NCBI GenBank assembly: GCA_023846275.1
Contig: CM043874.1
Location: 28,493,630-28,557,629, forward strand
DNA: 64,000 bases
Source of the DNA: Vanilla planifolia
Taxonomy: Eukaryota; Streptophyta; Magnoliopsida; Asparagales; Orchidaceae
Reading direction: 5' to 3'
Shown: in pieces, positions 39,347 through 49,354 of the stretch
How positions within the stretch are numbered: the stretch's first letter is position 1
Layout of the letters: each line of letters opens with the position of its first letter
The notes under the pieces: generated by a model
Databases searched by the model: none
Seen by the model: only the letters and a program-made list of their open reading frames with translations
What the model was told of the DNA's origin: nothing
Position numbers and translations under genes: made by a program

Positions 39347-39365
39347 TTTTTTTTTTTTTTTTTTT
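39347..39365 (-). other. LINE poly(A) tail (poly-T on plus strand)
   Basis: Nineteen consecutive T on the plus strand mark the 3' end of the minus-strand LINE. An AATAAA (TTTATT at 39,377-39,382) lies about a dozen bases inside it. Confidence 0.85.
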
Positions 39366-39718
39366 AAGTAAGTAGATTTATTGATAAGGCAAAAGGTACA
39401 AGAGTTTTCTAAGCTACAAGGAGCTAGGAACTACATGAGCCCCAGTTTAGTAAGGGAGATAATTTCTGCACTGAACAGTTGACCAGACGGTCTAAGTAAA
39501 TAGAGATTGGCTATGAACTTTTGAGTAGCCCATAGGAAGCGATCAGGAGTAGCCCCTTTACCATCTTGGGTTGCTGAATTCCAATTTTTCCAGGCCATCC
39601 AGCATATTGATGCTGGGATTGAGAAGGCTAAGGAGTTGATAATTGATTTGTGGGACCACCAACTGAAAATCCGGGGAAGAGATGGCCACTTAATGTCAAT
39701 GTCGAGGCGACATTCAAA

Positions 39719-42700
39719 CTAAGTCCATGTAGGTTTGGTGATCGAACAATGCCAGAAGATGTGCTCCAAGGTATCAATCTGAGGACAAGAGGGGCACTTT
39801 GGAGCGAGAGAGATGCCAATAGACTGTATTCTGTGTGGTAATGGTAGTGCGTTGTTGAGTACTCTCCACACCAATATGGAGACTTTTGACGGAATTCTTT
39901 TGTGCCAAATAAGTTTATTGTGGTTGTATCTCTTGGGGACCGGGGGGATAGATGTTGCGCAGAAAATACCATAAGCGGAAGCGGAGGAGAAAGAACCACG
40001 TTTGTCGGAGCAGCATCCGAGCCAGAGACCTAGCCAATTGAGGTGGCTGGCTAAGTCAGGTTGACTGGGCCTGAACCGGCAGCGATTGGGTCCCAAGGAG
40101 ACCGAATCGGATGAACCGGCCGAGTTGGGCGAACCGGGAATCCCCGAACCGTCTTCTTCCTCCGCGCGAATGAAGAGCGGGGAATCACAGAACTTGACAA
40201 GGCGGCGCCAACTGTGCGAGTCTTGCTTGGTTGCCCGGATATTGTCGTCACGGGTCATGTACGCTTGGATGAGGAAGCGAGACCAAGGGGAGACCATGTG
40301 GAGCAGCCTCCACCAGAGTTTCGCCGTTTGAGCTCGGATTAGCGCTTCTAGGTTAATAATGCCTATGCCTTGGTTTGATATAGGCCTTGCGAGCTTGTTC
40401 CAGGCCGCCCAGTGATGACGAGGGCCCTTGGAAGATTTGCCCCAGAAGAAGTTGGCCATTAAGCTATTGATAGCGGAGACTGTCTTCAGGGGAGGCGACC
40501 AAGCGGCGGATATGTATGCAGTCATCGAAGTAAGAACCAAGTTGATGAGTACCTGTCTGCCACCCATGGAGAGGAATTTGTTCTGCCACGAGGCGATGCG
40601 ATGGCGAAGTTTGTCAAGTAATGGTTGAAAATGTCTGTCGCGTGGCATACCGACGTCAAGCCAGCAGCCAAGGTACAGGACAGGGAGGCTAGTCGAGTGG
40701 AAACCGAGGAGACGGAGCGTTCTCTTCTTAACACGAGTGGAAGAGTGACGGGCGTGTATTACAGAAGTCTTCCCACAGTTTAGTTCAAGTGATGAGGCTT
40801 GAAGGAAATTCTGAAGAAGGGAAGACAAGTGCAGGAGTGATGCTTTTTTGCATGTTGAGAAGATCACCACATCATCCGCGAACGCAAGGTGGGTGATCGG
40901 GCGGCAGTGGACAGGAGTCGAGAAGGAGTCAAGGTTTCCAGCAGCAAAAGCCGCCGAGAGGGACCCACTAAGTGTATCCAGAGCAATACAGAACAGGGCT
41001 GGCGAGAGAGGGTCTCCCTGTCGCACACCGCAGCTCGGTTTGAAGAAACCCTTTGGACGCCCGTTGATCAGCACCGAGAGCCACGTGGATTGGAGGACGT
41101 TGAGCACCATTGTGCAGAAAGCAGCGCTAAATCCCCGGCTCCAGAGCACCGCGAGAAGAAAAGGCCATCCAATATTGTCGAATGCTGCTTTGAAGTCTAG
41201 TTTAAGTATGATATTGTTGTGCTTCCGGCGTCGGTTTAGGCGGGTGATCATTTCCTCCATTAACAGAATGTTATCAGTGATGCTTCGTCCTTTAATGAAG
41301 GCGGGTTGCTCGGCTGAGATGATTGAAGGCATGATGGAAGCCAGCCGGGAAGCCAGTAGCTTGGAGAGAAGCTTGCCGACGACGTTGCATAGGGAGATTG
41401 GTCTGAAATCTGTAGGCGAGGACGCAGCCGTGGTCTTGGGGATGAGGCAGATCCACGCCGAGCCCAGGGCTCTAGGAATTGCCGAGCCCTCAAGGAATGC
41501 GTTTGCTACGTCCACTAGATCCGTGGCGAGGAGTGTCCAGAATTGTTTGTAGAATTTGACTGTGAAGCCGTCCGGCCCGGGGGCACTGGCGTCGGGCATT
41601 GAGGTGAGAATTGTCCGCAGCTCCTGGGCGTCTGTCAGCCTGGTAAGGGAGTCGTTCTGTGTTGGTGAAAGGGATGGTGGGGCGTAATGAAGAATTTTGT
41701 CAATGGCGGGTAGGCAGGCCGCCCGCCCACGAAAAGAGTCTTGAAAATGATTTATAAGAAGATTCTCCAATCCCTCATCCCCTTCCGTCCATTCGCCGTC
41801 TGGCTTTTTAAGTTTCTGGATGTGGAGCACATTCCTCTTAGACTTAACAGAGGCGTGGAAGTACCCAGTGTTTGCGTCTCCCTCCTTCAGCCACCAGAGA
41901 CCCGCTTTCTGGCGCCAGAAGTCTTCTTCCGTGGCCAGACAATGATGAAGAGAAGTGTTCGCCGATTGTAACCGAGCTGCATTTATCTCATTTGGGGCAT
42001 CAATTAAGGCAGCTTCCGCCTCCCTCACCTCCTGCTCAGCTAACCTGGAGTTGCTGAAGAGGTTGCCGTAGGTAGTCTTGTTCCAACATTTCAGCGCGGT
42101 CTTGAGTCGTGCCTGTTTACCAATGAATTTGTAAATGCCAGCCACTGCGATTGGGGCATTCCAAGAATGAGTAATCAGGTCCTCTAAACCCGGGTGAAGT
42201 AGCCAAGCATTTAAAAAGCGGAATGGCTTTGGCCCCCCGTTGCGATGGGACAGAGCACGGAAGAGGATTGGGGCATGATCGGAGGTGGAACGCGGGAGAA
42301 TTTCGACAACTCCGTCCGGCGCCGCCTCCAGCCAAGCTGCATTATGAAGGAAGTAGTCCAACCGTTTTAGGACAATGGCGCCGCACCTAATGCCCTGCCA
42401 GGTGAACGGACCCCCAATAGTTTGGGGTATAAGAAGGTTTGATTTCATCACGGCTGCATGGAAGTCGCCGGCATCACTATTGCGAAATCGAGCAGCACCA
42501 AGTTGATCCTGTTCCATCATGGTGACGTTGAAGTCACCGCAGATGCACCAGGGAGAATCTCCGACCATCTCGCAGGAGTCAACGAGAAATTTCCACAAAG
42601 GTCGGCGAAGATTCCGGCAATGTTTTCCGTAGACCGCCGAGAGCCAGACATCAGAATTTGCTCCTTGAAAGGTTACCTGAACAGTCAAGGCTTGTTCGGA

Positions 42701-42940
42701 GAGGCGAGCTGGGCTAACCCGGCATTTGGAAGACCATAGTATCCAAATCTTTCCATTTGGGGAACTGAGGCCATCCTGCATATCGAATTTGAGGCAGAGG
42801 AGAGGTATGCTGTCGTCACCAAGGAATGGTTCAAGCAGAACGAGGACATCAATATGATGGGAGCGGATGAGTTGTCGGAGGCGGCCCGTGGAAGCTTTGC
42901 TGGCAGCCCCGCGGATGTTCCATGAGAGGACATTAATCAT
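39719..42940 (-). CDS. LINE ORF2: endonuclease, reverse transcriptase, zf-RVT
   Basis: A 1,073-codon frame encoding the retrotransposition enzyme. Residues 1-225 are an exonuclease-endonuclease-phosphatase-type endonuclease with the expected catalytic residues: N8 in WNIRG, E37, Y104, D136 and N138 in GDFN, D195, and D221-H222 in SDH. It would nick target DNA. The reverse transcriptase spans about 455-760: 'DFRPISLCN' at 511-519, 'LDFKAAFD' at 581-588 with D582, 'GVRQGDPLSP' at 638-647 and the active site FADD at 687-690. A zf-RVT domain covers about 985-1,065 with C1049, C1052, H1060 and C1065. No C-terminal RNase H is seen. The frame stops at a TAG, but the same frame stays open for 95 more codons with LINE-like 'WMAWKNWN' text, ending at a TAG at 39,433-39,431. 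So the visible stop is probably a nonsense change that trims the tail. Confidence 0.9.
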   Translation of the reverse strand: MINVLSWNIRGAASKASTGRLRQLIRSHHIDVLVLLEPFLGDDSIPLLCLKFDMQDGLSSPNGKIWILWSSKCRVSPARLSEQALTVQVTFQGANSDVWLSAVYGKHCRNLRRPLWKFLVDSCEMVGDSPWCICGDFNVTMMEQDQLGAARFRNSDAGDFHAAVMKSNLLIPQTIGGPFTWQGIRCGAIVLKRLDYFLHNAAWLEAAPDGVVEILPRSTSDHAPILFRALSHRNGGPKPFRFLNAWLLHPGLEDLITHSWNAPIAVAGIYKFIGKQARLKTALKCWNKTTYGNLFSNSRLAEQEVREAEAALIDAPNEINAARLQSANTSLHHCLATEEDFWRQKAGLWWLKEGDANTGYFHASVKSKRNVLHIQKLKKPDGEWTEGDEGLENLLINHFQDSFRGRAACLPAIDKILHYAPPSLSPTQNDSLTRLTDAQELRTILTSMPDASAPGPDGFTVKFYKQFWTLLATDLVDVANAFLEGSAIPRALGSAWICLIPKTTAASSPTDFRPISLCNVVGKLLSKLLASRLASIMPSIISAEQPAFIKGRSITDNILLMEEMITRLNRRRKHNNIILKLDFKAAFDNIGWPFLLAVLWSRGFSAAFCTMVLNVLQSTWLSVLINGRPKGFFKPSCGVRQGDPLSPALFCIALDTLSGSLSAAFAAGNLDSFSTPVHCRPITHLAFADDVVIFSTCKKASLLHLSSLLQNFLQASSLELNCGKTSVIHARHSSTRVKKRTLRLLGFHSTSLPVLYLGCWLDVGMPRDRHFQPLLDKLRHRIASWQNKFLSMGGRQVLINLVLTSMTAYISAAWSPPLKTVSAINSLMANFFWGKSSKGPRHHWAAWNKLARPISNQGIGIINLEALIRAQTAKLWWRLLHMVSPWSRFLIQAYMTRDDNIRATKQDSHSWRRLVKFCDSPLFIRAEEEDGSGIPGSPNSAGSSDSVSLGPNRCRFRPSQPDLASHLNWLGLWLGCCSDKRGSFSSASAYGIFCATSIPPVPKRYNHNKLIWHKRIPSKVSILVWRVLNNALPLPHRIQSIGISLAPKCPSCPQIDTLEHIFWHCSITKPTWT
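42933..42940 (-). promoter_or_regulatory. ORF1 stop / ORF2 start overlap in the LINE
   Basis: On the minus strand the eight bases ATGATTAA contain both the ORF2 start (ATG, 42,940-42,938) and the ORF1 stop (TAA, 42,935-42,933) in different frames. Overlapping stop and start codons are known to support termination-reinitiation in some non-LTR elements. That this element uses it is inference. Confidence 0.6.
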
Positions 42941-44549
42941 TGGGTGTGGTAGGCGGTTTAGAGCCCGCCGCGCTTCTGGTACAAGGAGGGGAGATCACTA
43001 CCTGGCCTCTGTTTTTTGCTCTGCGATTTTTGAGTTTACGGGGGGCCAACGGTGGAAAGTCCATCGTCATTTCTTCGTCCGTTGCCGAGTCCATTTTCGC
43101 CTCAGGCTGCGGAGGGGGATCCAGAATGACAACGTTTATTAGATTCCCCGAATTAGTCTGCAATGTCTCCTTCCCGGAATTCTGTAGTGTCGTTGGAGAC
43201 CCATTTAAGGGTGCATAAGGTGAGACAGCTTCAGCTGTTGGAGAGTGGAGAGAATTCAACTCGTTCGTTGAAGTTGCATCTGCAATGTAGATTTCCTGGG
43301 AAGATGGAGAGGGAGTGAGAGTTGATTCAGGTCCTCTGTGCCGAATTTGTTCGGCCTGCCGGTCATTTGTAATTGAATTGTACTCCGGAGCTGTTTGGGG
43401 TAGAAGATTCGAATTATTTATGGGCTGAGTCTCTGTCTGTAGGATAGCTGGCATGGTCCTGTCCTGAATGTCGACCAGCGCCGTCTGGAGAGTGGGCCGC
43501 GCCCGCACGATGTTGTTTAGCTCTTGTCCCGACTGAAGGTCATATTGAGGAGATGATCCCGCCGATTTTGCAGGCGGCAGGGGAAGCGATGTCAGAGGAG
43601 ATTTGGGAGAGGAGCACTGGCCCAAATCATGAACAGGAGATCTTGGCGAGGAGCTTTCCGAGTGCGGCGAAGATACGATCGGACTTTTACCTTTATCCGA
43701 AGTGGGGCCGCCGGGCAGTGGGTTATTCCTACAGACATCTCTGCTGTGCCCAATGGTAAGGCATTGGGAGCAGTAATTTGGTTTATTCTCATAGGTAATA
43801 GGTTGCCAGAAACCGCCCACATGCACGCGGGGATGAGCCGAAATCCGAATCCGTTTAGGTAGTTCCTTAGTAACGTCAAGTTCGACGCATACCTTGGCGA
43901 CGTGCGGTCGCAAGACGGACGCCGTCGCCGTATCAAGTTTCAGGGGCTTACCAATGGCCGCCGCCATTGAGAATAGAATAGCTTTGTCGAAGAGATGCAG
44001 CGGCAGGTTAGCGAAGGAGATCCAGACAGGGGCAGTTGTCGGCTCAACTTCGAAGCGAAATTCCGGCGACCATTTTAGCAGTCGCATTGGGAATTCGAGT
44101 ATGTACCAGATGGTTTTGAGCCAATAGAACAAATAGTCTTCTTCGAGTGCAAATCGAAGGATGACATGCCGGGAGTTGAGGAGCCCGACAGTGACCACAC
44201 CGCGGAAGCCGGCTTTGGCCAGGGACGAGCGAATGACTTCCAGAGTTGGGCGGCCGTGGGAAAATTTGCCTACCAGTGCGAGTTTGAAGGGTTCAGCCAG
44301 CTTCGTGACCTCCTCCGGCGAGACCGTAATCTCAAGCTCTCCATGGAAAACAGTAGCACGACGTGGTTTGCACGGTGGAGGCCTGGCACCCCCACCTAGC
44401 ACCTCAACGAAGGATCTGTTAGCAGACCCCATAGTTAGAACATGGTTCCTACTCCGGCCGAAGCCAGAGACGAAAGGAGTACGGACGGACGCCTTCGAGA
44501 TTCTCGATGGAGTAGACGCAGTCCGTTCGGGCTCCAACGGCCACCTCAC
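42933..44549 (-). CDS. LINE ORF1: DUF4283 / CCHC RNA-binding protein
   Basis: A 538-codon frame. Residues about 65-235 form the DUF4283 domain usual in plant L1 ORF1 proteins. Residues 260-273 are a zinc knuckle of the form CX2CX4HX4C (C260, C263, H268, C273; 'YCSQCLTIGH'). The rest is a long Ser/Pro-rich, low-complexity tail ending in a basic stretch ('KLKNRRAKNRG'). Such proteins coat the LINE RNA. The start could be M1 or M40; M40 (coordinate 44,432) would give 499 residues and begins the usual 'SFVEVLGGG' type of start. The stop TAA overlaps the ORF2 start: the shared text is ATGATTAA. No break is seen. Confidence 0.88.
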   Translation of the reverse strand: MRWPLEPERTASTPSRISKASVRTPFVSGFGRSRNHVLTMGSANRSFVEVLGGGARPPPCKPRRATVFHGELEITVSPEEVTKLAEPFKLALVGKFSHGRPTLEVIRSSLAKAGFRGVVTVGLLNSRHVILRFALEEDYLFYWLKTIWYILEFPMRLLKWSPEFRFEVEPTTAPVWISFANLPLHLFDKAILFSMAAAIGKPLKLDTATASVLRPHVAKVCVELDVTKELPKRIRISAHPRVHVGGFWQPITYENKPNYCSQCLTIGHSRDVCRNNPLPGGPTSDKGKSPIVSSPHSESSSPRSPVHDLGQCSSPKSPLTSLPLPPAKSAGSSPQYDLQSGQELNNIVRARPTLQTALVDIQDRTMPAILQTETQPINNSNLLPQTAPEYNSITNDRQAEQIRHRGPESTLTPSPSSQEIYIADATSTNELNSLHSPTAEAVSPYAPLNGSPTTLQNSGKETLQTNSGNLINVVILDPPPQPEAKMDSATDEEMTMDFPPLAPRKLKNRRAKNRGQVVISPPCTRSAAGSKPPTTPND

Positions 44550-44605
44550 ACCTCAGCTGCTCGTGGGTCGAAGAGTTGAAGCAAGAACTACGAAAGCGCT
44601 TGTCT
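44550..44605 (-). other. LINE 5' leader
   Basis: The GC-rich stretch between the ORF1 start and the change to AT-rich host DNA. It is short for an L1 5' untranslated region, so the copy may be slightly 5'-truncated. The exact edge is uncertain by perhaps 30 bases. Confidence 0.5.
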
Positions 44606-47470
44606 ATTTTTTGAGATTCTTACGTGTTCTTTTATTAATATGGGATTAGTTGTAAAAATATAACTAGTTTAGAGGTTTAGTTTATTAATAGGCTTGATTA
44701 TCAAAAAATTGTCTTTTGCTATCATTGTATTTTCAATTCCTCTCATTACTGTCCATTTGCCAAGTGTTATTGGTGCATAATAACATTTTCCCCACCGTTA
44801 CATTACATTTTTCCACTCTTTGTTTTCTTGGGTATCTTAGTAATAAAGTTTAGTCTTTTTTCTTAATCTCTTTTATTTTTTTTTTCTTTTGTTTTTTCAA
44901 ATCTCAACTAGATACCTTTCGTGAAAGTAGAGTTCAGAGCTTTGACTAAGGATTTTGTTATAATAAAGGAGAATGCTAATGTAAGAAATTGGATATTCAA
45001 GTATTTTTCACCATTGTTAAAAATCTTCTAATCATGTAAAAGCTTTTAGAGTTCTGAGAAATTTTCAAGCCCTCGATAACTATTAGTGTTAAGATTATGT
45101 TTTGAAAGAGTCTAAGGAAAAAAATATAATCAAATGCCTTCAAGAAAATCATTGAGGGGGGATCTCTTCCGAAGAGGTAAGTAAGCAATGGGGATCATGG
45201 AAGTTATACTTGATGGGTTGAAGGAATCCAATCGTCATTTTCTAAGCTCGGTAAGTAGGAGTTGGTTGATTGTAGTTTATTGAGTGGTCAAAATGGAAAA
45301 AATAATATGTTGTATTTAATGTTTCAAAAATTATTTAATTATATTTGATAATTATTGACTATCTTATTAATTAATTTATAAAGAAGCAAATGTTTGTATA
45401 ATGCAAATGCTAATATGATTGGCATCATATGGTGAGAGCAATAATGTTAAATTCAATGAAACATATAATCTTTTTTCTTTTAATCTTTCAACTTTTATAC
45501 TCTAAATTTCATTGCAAGGCTTTTTTAGTGTGTTAGAATATCTTCATTGGTTATTGATGATTGGGAAAATGAATAAAGAAGAATAGTCTTCATTAGACAT
45601 GAAGACAATAAAAATGGATAATTATTTTAACATATTTTATATAATGATATAACTAATATTGCACATGACAATACCAACCTAGGATATAATTTTCTTAAAA
45701 AGAATTTTAAGATATGTGTCAACTATTAATAGAGAAATGATTGACTTTGATGGATTCTATGTAAGGAAATTTTTGAGTTTTTGACATTAGCACAAACATA
45801 ACATTAGAATAGATTGAGAAGTAAAAGTTTTGTTTGATTATAATAATAGCTCCCATTGTTATCCAATTGAAGCATGCAATTAGAATTTTAATTTTAATTC
45901 TATTTAGTCGATTTGAGGCAAGTGTTCAGATCTATTATGACATAAAGAATGGGTGCCCAAGGGACCTTACTATTCTATAGCAAAAGCCTTTTCCTTCGTG
46001 TTTGATTGTTATACCTCCCATGTATATCTAACTCAAGCATGCATCTATGCTTTGATAGGTACAAACTAATTTAGTTAAAGTTCAATTATCCAACTTCAAA
46101 ACAAATTATGACAAGATCAATACTAGCAATCCACCATACTACAATGAGAATTTAATGCTGATAGATTTTTCATTTGTTCTATATAATGCATTTTTTTACA
46201 CACATAAATTGTTTAAAATTACCTGCTTTTTCATTTCTTTCAAAGTGGGGAAGTTAATAATGGAGAAAACAATGGTTGATGTTTATTTTTTCATAGTTAT
46301 ATAATGAATTTTATTTTTTTTATTATCTTTGATTAATTATAATTTGAATACATCAAGAGTGAAAATAATTTAATTTTTTTCAATATCATGAAATGTGTAT
46401 TTGTCATATAAAATGACCAATTGAATCGTTCTAAAGTTGCGTTTATAAAGCCTTTGCTACATATCAATAGTACGAACTTGCAACAGATTATAGAGAGAAA
46501 TAGACAATTTCATATATTTTGTAATTGATAAGAGCATAAGAAGTGTTTTAAACCATTTTCTTTTTACAGTAGATGGATAATGTCGATAGTTTGACACTAC
46601 CTTATCAAAATAAAGCATATGTTTGCAATTTAGTTTGGGGTTATAGATCCATTCAAGCAAAAGATTATTTTGTAGCATTTAAACCAGCATTATGGGCTTA
46701 TGCCATCATATATTTGTTATTGTGTGAATTAAACTATATAACAGAACTAGGTTAAAAAAATATTTCAAGTTTGCACGTATGAAAAAAATATTTTGTGACA
46801 ATCATTTAAATCATCATTTTAGATTTCCATACAATTTTTTTTATTTAACATATTAATTTATATTCTAATAAAAAATTAACCTGCTATTATGGATTTAAAC
46901 TATCATAAAATAAAATTTTGTGCTTGAATATACATGCACAAATGATACCATATAAATCATTGTTAAATTAATATGATCATGAATTTATTAATGTACACAT
47001 GGAATAATTCACATGCAAATGTGAAGAGTAAGAGTGGTTTGATTTATTCTCATTAACATAATCTGAGTTTTTTAAAACAAAGCATATAAAACCAAGCATA
47101 ATCATTGCTTTTGCAAAATTAAAATAACTGTAACATTTTTGTAATTATTACAAAAACAAATTATAATTGCATTTTAAACCATTACGGTAGTTAGAATGTC
47201 AACTACCACTATGATTATATATATATGTGTGTGTGTGATAACATTTATTATTTTTTTAATATTATTTTATATATTTCTTTATCATAAAAATTATGAAAAA
47301 ATTAAATATTAATCAAATTTAAATAACTTTTTGCTTATATATTATATCCATTATACTTGATCAAATATTTAATTAGATGTAGATTATACGAACATCTTCA
47401 AATAATGATAAATTTTCTAATTTCTATTTTTGAAAACAGCAAATAAGCACTCCCTTGATTTTTTTTTTTT
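44606..47470. other. AT-rich DNA right of the LINE, no gene recognised
   Basis: Short open frames (for example 46,457-46,678 on minus and 46,573-46,755 on plus) match nothing known. A short 'tgtgtgtgtg' run lies near 47,227. No transposon domain is recognisable. Confidence 0.5.
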
Positions 47471-47474
47471 TTCA

Positions 47475-47710
47475 GCTTTTATTCACGTGAAAAGCTGATA
47501 AGTTTTCATAGATTGGATGAATGCTGAGGATATGGCGATGATTGGAGGACGTGTCAATGCATGTGGATGAGATCGGGTGCTCTGATCCCTTCATCCAATG
47601 TCGCTCTCAGTTACTCCAATTTCGTGAAGTACCACAACGACAAATTGATTAATGCGCCATGAACTTATGCGCAAAAGTTAGCCGACACGCAGCTGGCACA
47701 CGAAACATTT
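47475..47710. promoter_or_regulatory. CpG-bearing island with promoter-like motifs, no adjoining gene
   Basis: The island stands out from its surroundings by a higher G+C content and many unmutated CpGs. It holds a G-box CACGTG (47,484-47,489), a GATAAG I-box (47,497-47,502), an ABRE-like ACGTGTC (47,549-47,555) and four CCAAT boxes: ATTGG at 47,512 and 47,541, CCAAT at 47,595 and 47,616. The G-box and I-box pair is a known light-response arrangement in plants. No open frame or spliceable exon is seen on either side, so it may be a relic promoter, a non-coding transcript's promoter, or a chance cluster. Confidence 0.4.
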
Positions 47711-47714
47711 TCAT

Positions 47715-48585
47715 AAGTTTGATTAAGTCCTAGTCTAAGTACATGTCAATTCAATCCATTTAAATATATACATAAGATTTTAAAAAAATAATATTAAAAT
47801 TTCCATTGCCCGTCATCTCTCATATAATAATTCTCAAACATTTATGCACTTGTGTATGAAAAGCTTTCCTAACTAGGCTTTGTGTTCTTCATTTCTCCAT
47901 AAATTTTGAATGTTTTGTGTCACCTTAAGTTTGACTTGAGTCAATGTTGCTAATTAGTTAAAATATATTTTGAGAACAAAATTTTACTATTAATGTTCAC
48001 TTTAGCAGTTCAATCTTTCATTCATGCAAGTATCAAGTGTGCCAAAAAGATGAATCTTACTCTACTATATGTCGAAGTCTTCATATCCCCAATTCAAAAG
48101 TGCAACTCCAAGATCTTCTATAACATCTCAACAAAAAATGAATCTCTTATGATTGAACCATAAATTGAGCTATTAATGGAAGAGTTATATTGTCACCCTT
48201 CAATGAAAAGGAGAATCTTCGATGCAAAAGGCATACTAAGTTGAACCAATACACATAGTTTTTCCAAAAATAAAGAGAGCTGAGAACATTTATGTTAAAA
48301 GTGAGTTTAGGGAGTGGTGGTTTGATTTTCCTAAAATATTGATAAAAAACTTTGGTGTTTTAGATCATTGTTATGGTGAGATGGGATAAACAATAGTGGA
48401 AGAAGTTGTTAATTTGGTACTCATGAATGACTATAATTTTTTTATGATGCTCTATCTTTCTTCCATTGATTATCAAGAGGGTTTATTTGATGTTTCAACT
48501 TTTCTTCAATGTTGTATAACTTTCTTTTTGTGAAGTCGTCATATCATATTATTCTTCCTCCTTATCCAGCTTTTGTAGGGTGTCT
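47715..48585. other. AT-rich DNA, no gene recognised
   Basis: No coding motif and no repeat boundary seen on either strand. Confidence 0.5.
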
Positions 48586-48589
48586 GATG

Positions 48590-49350
48590 AAGTGATTTTG
48601 AGAGATAAGAATTGATCTACTTAAAAATAAAGACTAGATAAACTCTAAAACTAGAGGTTAAAGAGGGGCAAAGTGATCATTGAATAATGTCTCAAAGAAA
48701 AAAATTATTAAAAAAGACTAACTATTAGCAAATTTTTAGGTAATAAGATATAATATTAAATAAATTTTACATCATCTACATGAGGGCCATGTTTTATAAG
48801 TATAGTCATAAGTCTTGAATTAGTGAAAAGTCTTTTTGAGGCCACTTAAGCTTAGATCTCATAAAAATTCTATGATTAAATAGGTTAGAGTTGAAATAAT
48901 TTTGAGATTATTGATCAAGTGAGAAGATTTCCTTACGTAAGTACATAACTTAATTGTTTTAAAATATTATATTATGCTGTCAAAGTGGTATATCCTTTAA
49001 TATAATATGATTCAAAGATGAACAAAGTAGAAATTAGTAGATCTATAAAACCTAAGACAAAACAGAGTGATGAGTGATTAAGTGGTGTCTCAAATAGACA
49101 AATCATATGATAAGGACCTACTCTTGATAGGCTTTTATGTAGAGAGGCAAAGAGATAAATAAGTTTCACATCAATGATAGGAGGATAGATCTTGTACTTT
49201 ATAAATATAGTAATAAGTTTCAAATTGGTGAGTGAATCATCTTTGGAGGCAACCCATGCTTGTATCTTATGAGAATTATATAGTTAAGCATATTAAATTT
49301 GCATTAGTTTTAGGAAGGGTTACAAGTGAGGAGGAACCCTCAAGATAAGG
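48590..49350. repeat. Imperfect tandem duplication, offset about 405 bp
   Basis: The text at 48,795-48,895 (for example 'ataagtatagtcataagt', 'cttagatctcataaaaattc', 'tatgattaaatagg') recurs in diverged form at 49,200-49,295 ('ataaatatagtaataagt', 'cttgtatcttatgagaatt', 'tatagttaagcata'). The whole units run roughly 48,590-48,990 and 48,995-49,350. Origin unknown; LTR-derived DNA is likely. Confidence 0.5.
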
Positions 49351-49354
49351 ATAA

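Larger units (their letters stand above)
39347..44605 (-). mobile_element. Nearly intact plant L1-type LINE
   Basis: A non-LTR retrotransposon of about 5.26 kb on the minus strand. From its 5' end it has a short GC-rich leader (44,605 down to 44,550), ORF1, ORF2 overlapping the ORF1 stop by eight bases, a 3' part with an AATAAA signal, and a 19-base poly(A) tail seen as poly-T at the left end. There is no LTR. The G+C content is visibly far higher than the AT-rich flanks and CpG is common, so methylation decay has not yet eroded it. This, with one uninterrupted ORF1 and a nearly uninterrupted ORF2, suggests a recent insertion. The right boundary is placed where composition changes. I could not see a convincing target-site duplication. 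Confidence 0.9.

Noticed and set aside
39628-39999. A 123-codon minus-strand open frame overlapping the end of LINE ORF2
   Set aside because: It is in another frame of the same strand. The zf-RVT and tail motifs lie in the ORF2 frame, so this is a shadow.
40848-41552. A 234-codon open frame on the plus strand
   Set aside because: It lies antisense to LINE ORF2. The GC-rich coding strand leaves its complement stop-poor, and the peptide shows no family resemblance.
47227-47240. 'tgtgtgtgtg' run as a notable microsatellite
   Set aside because: Only about five dinucleotides, too short to matter.
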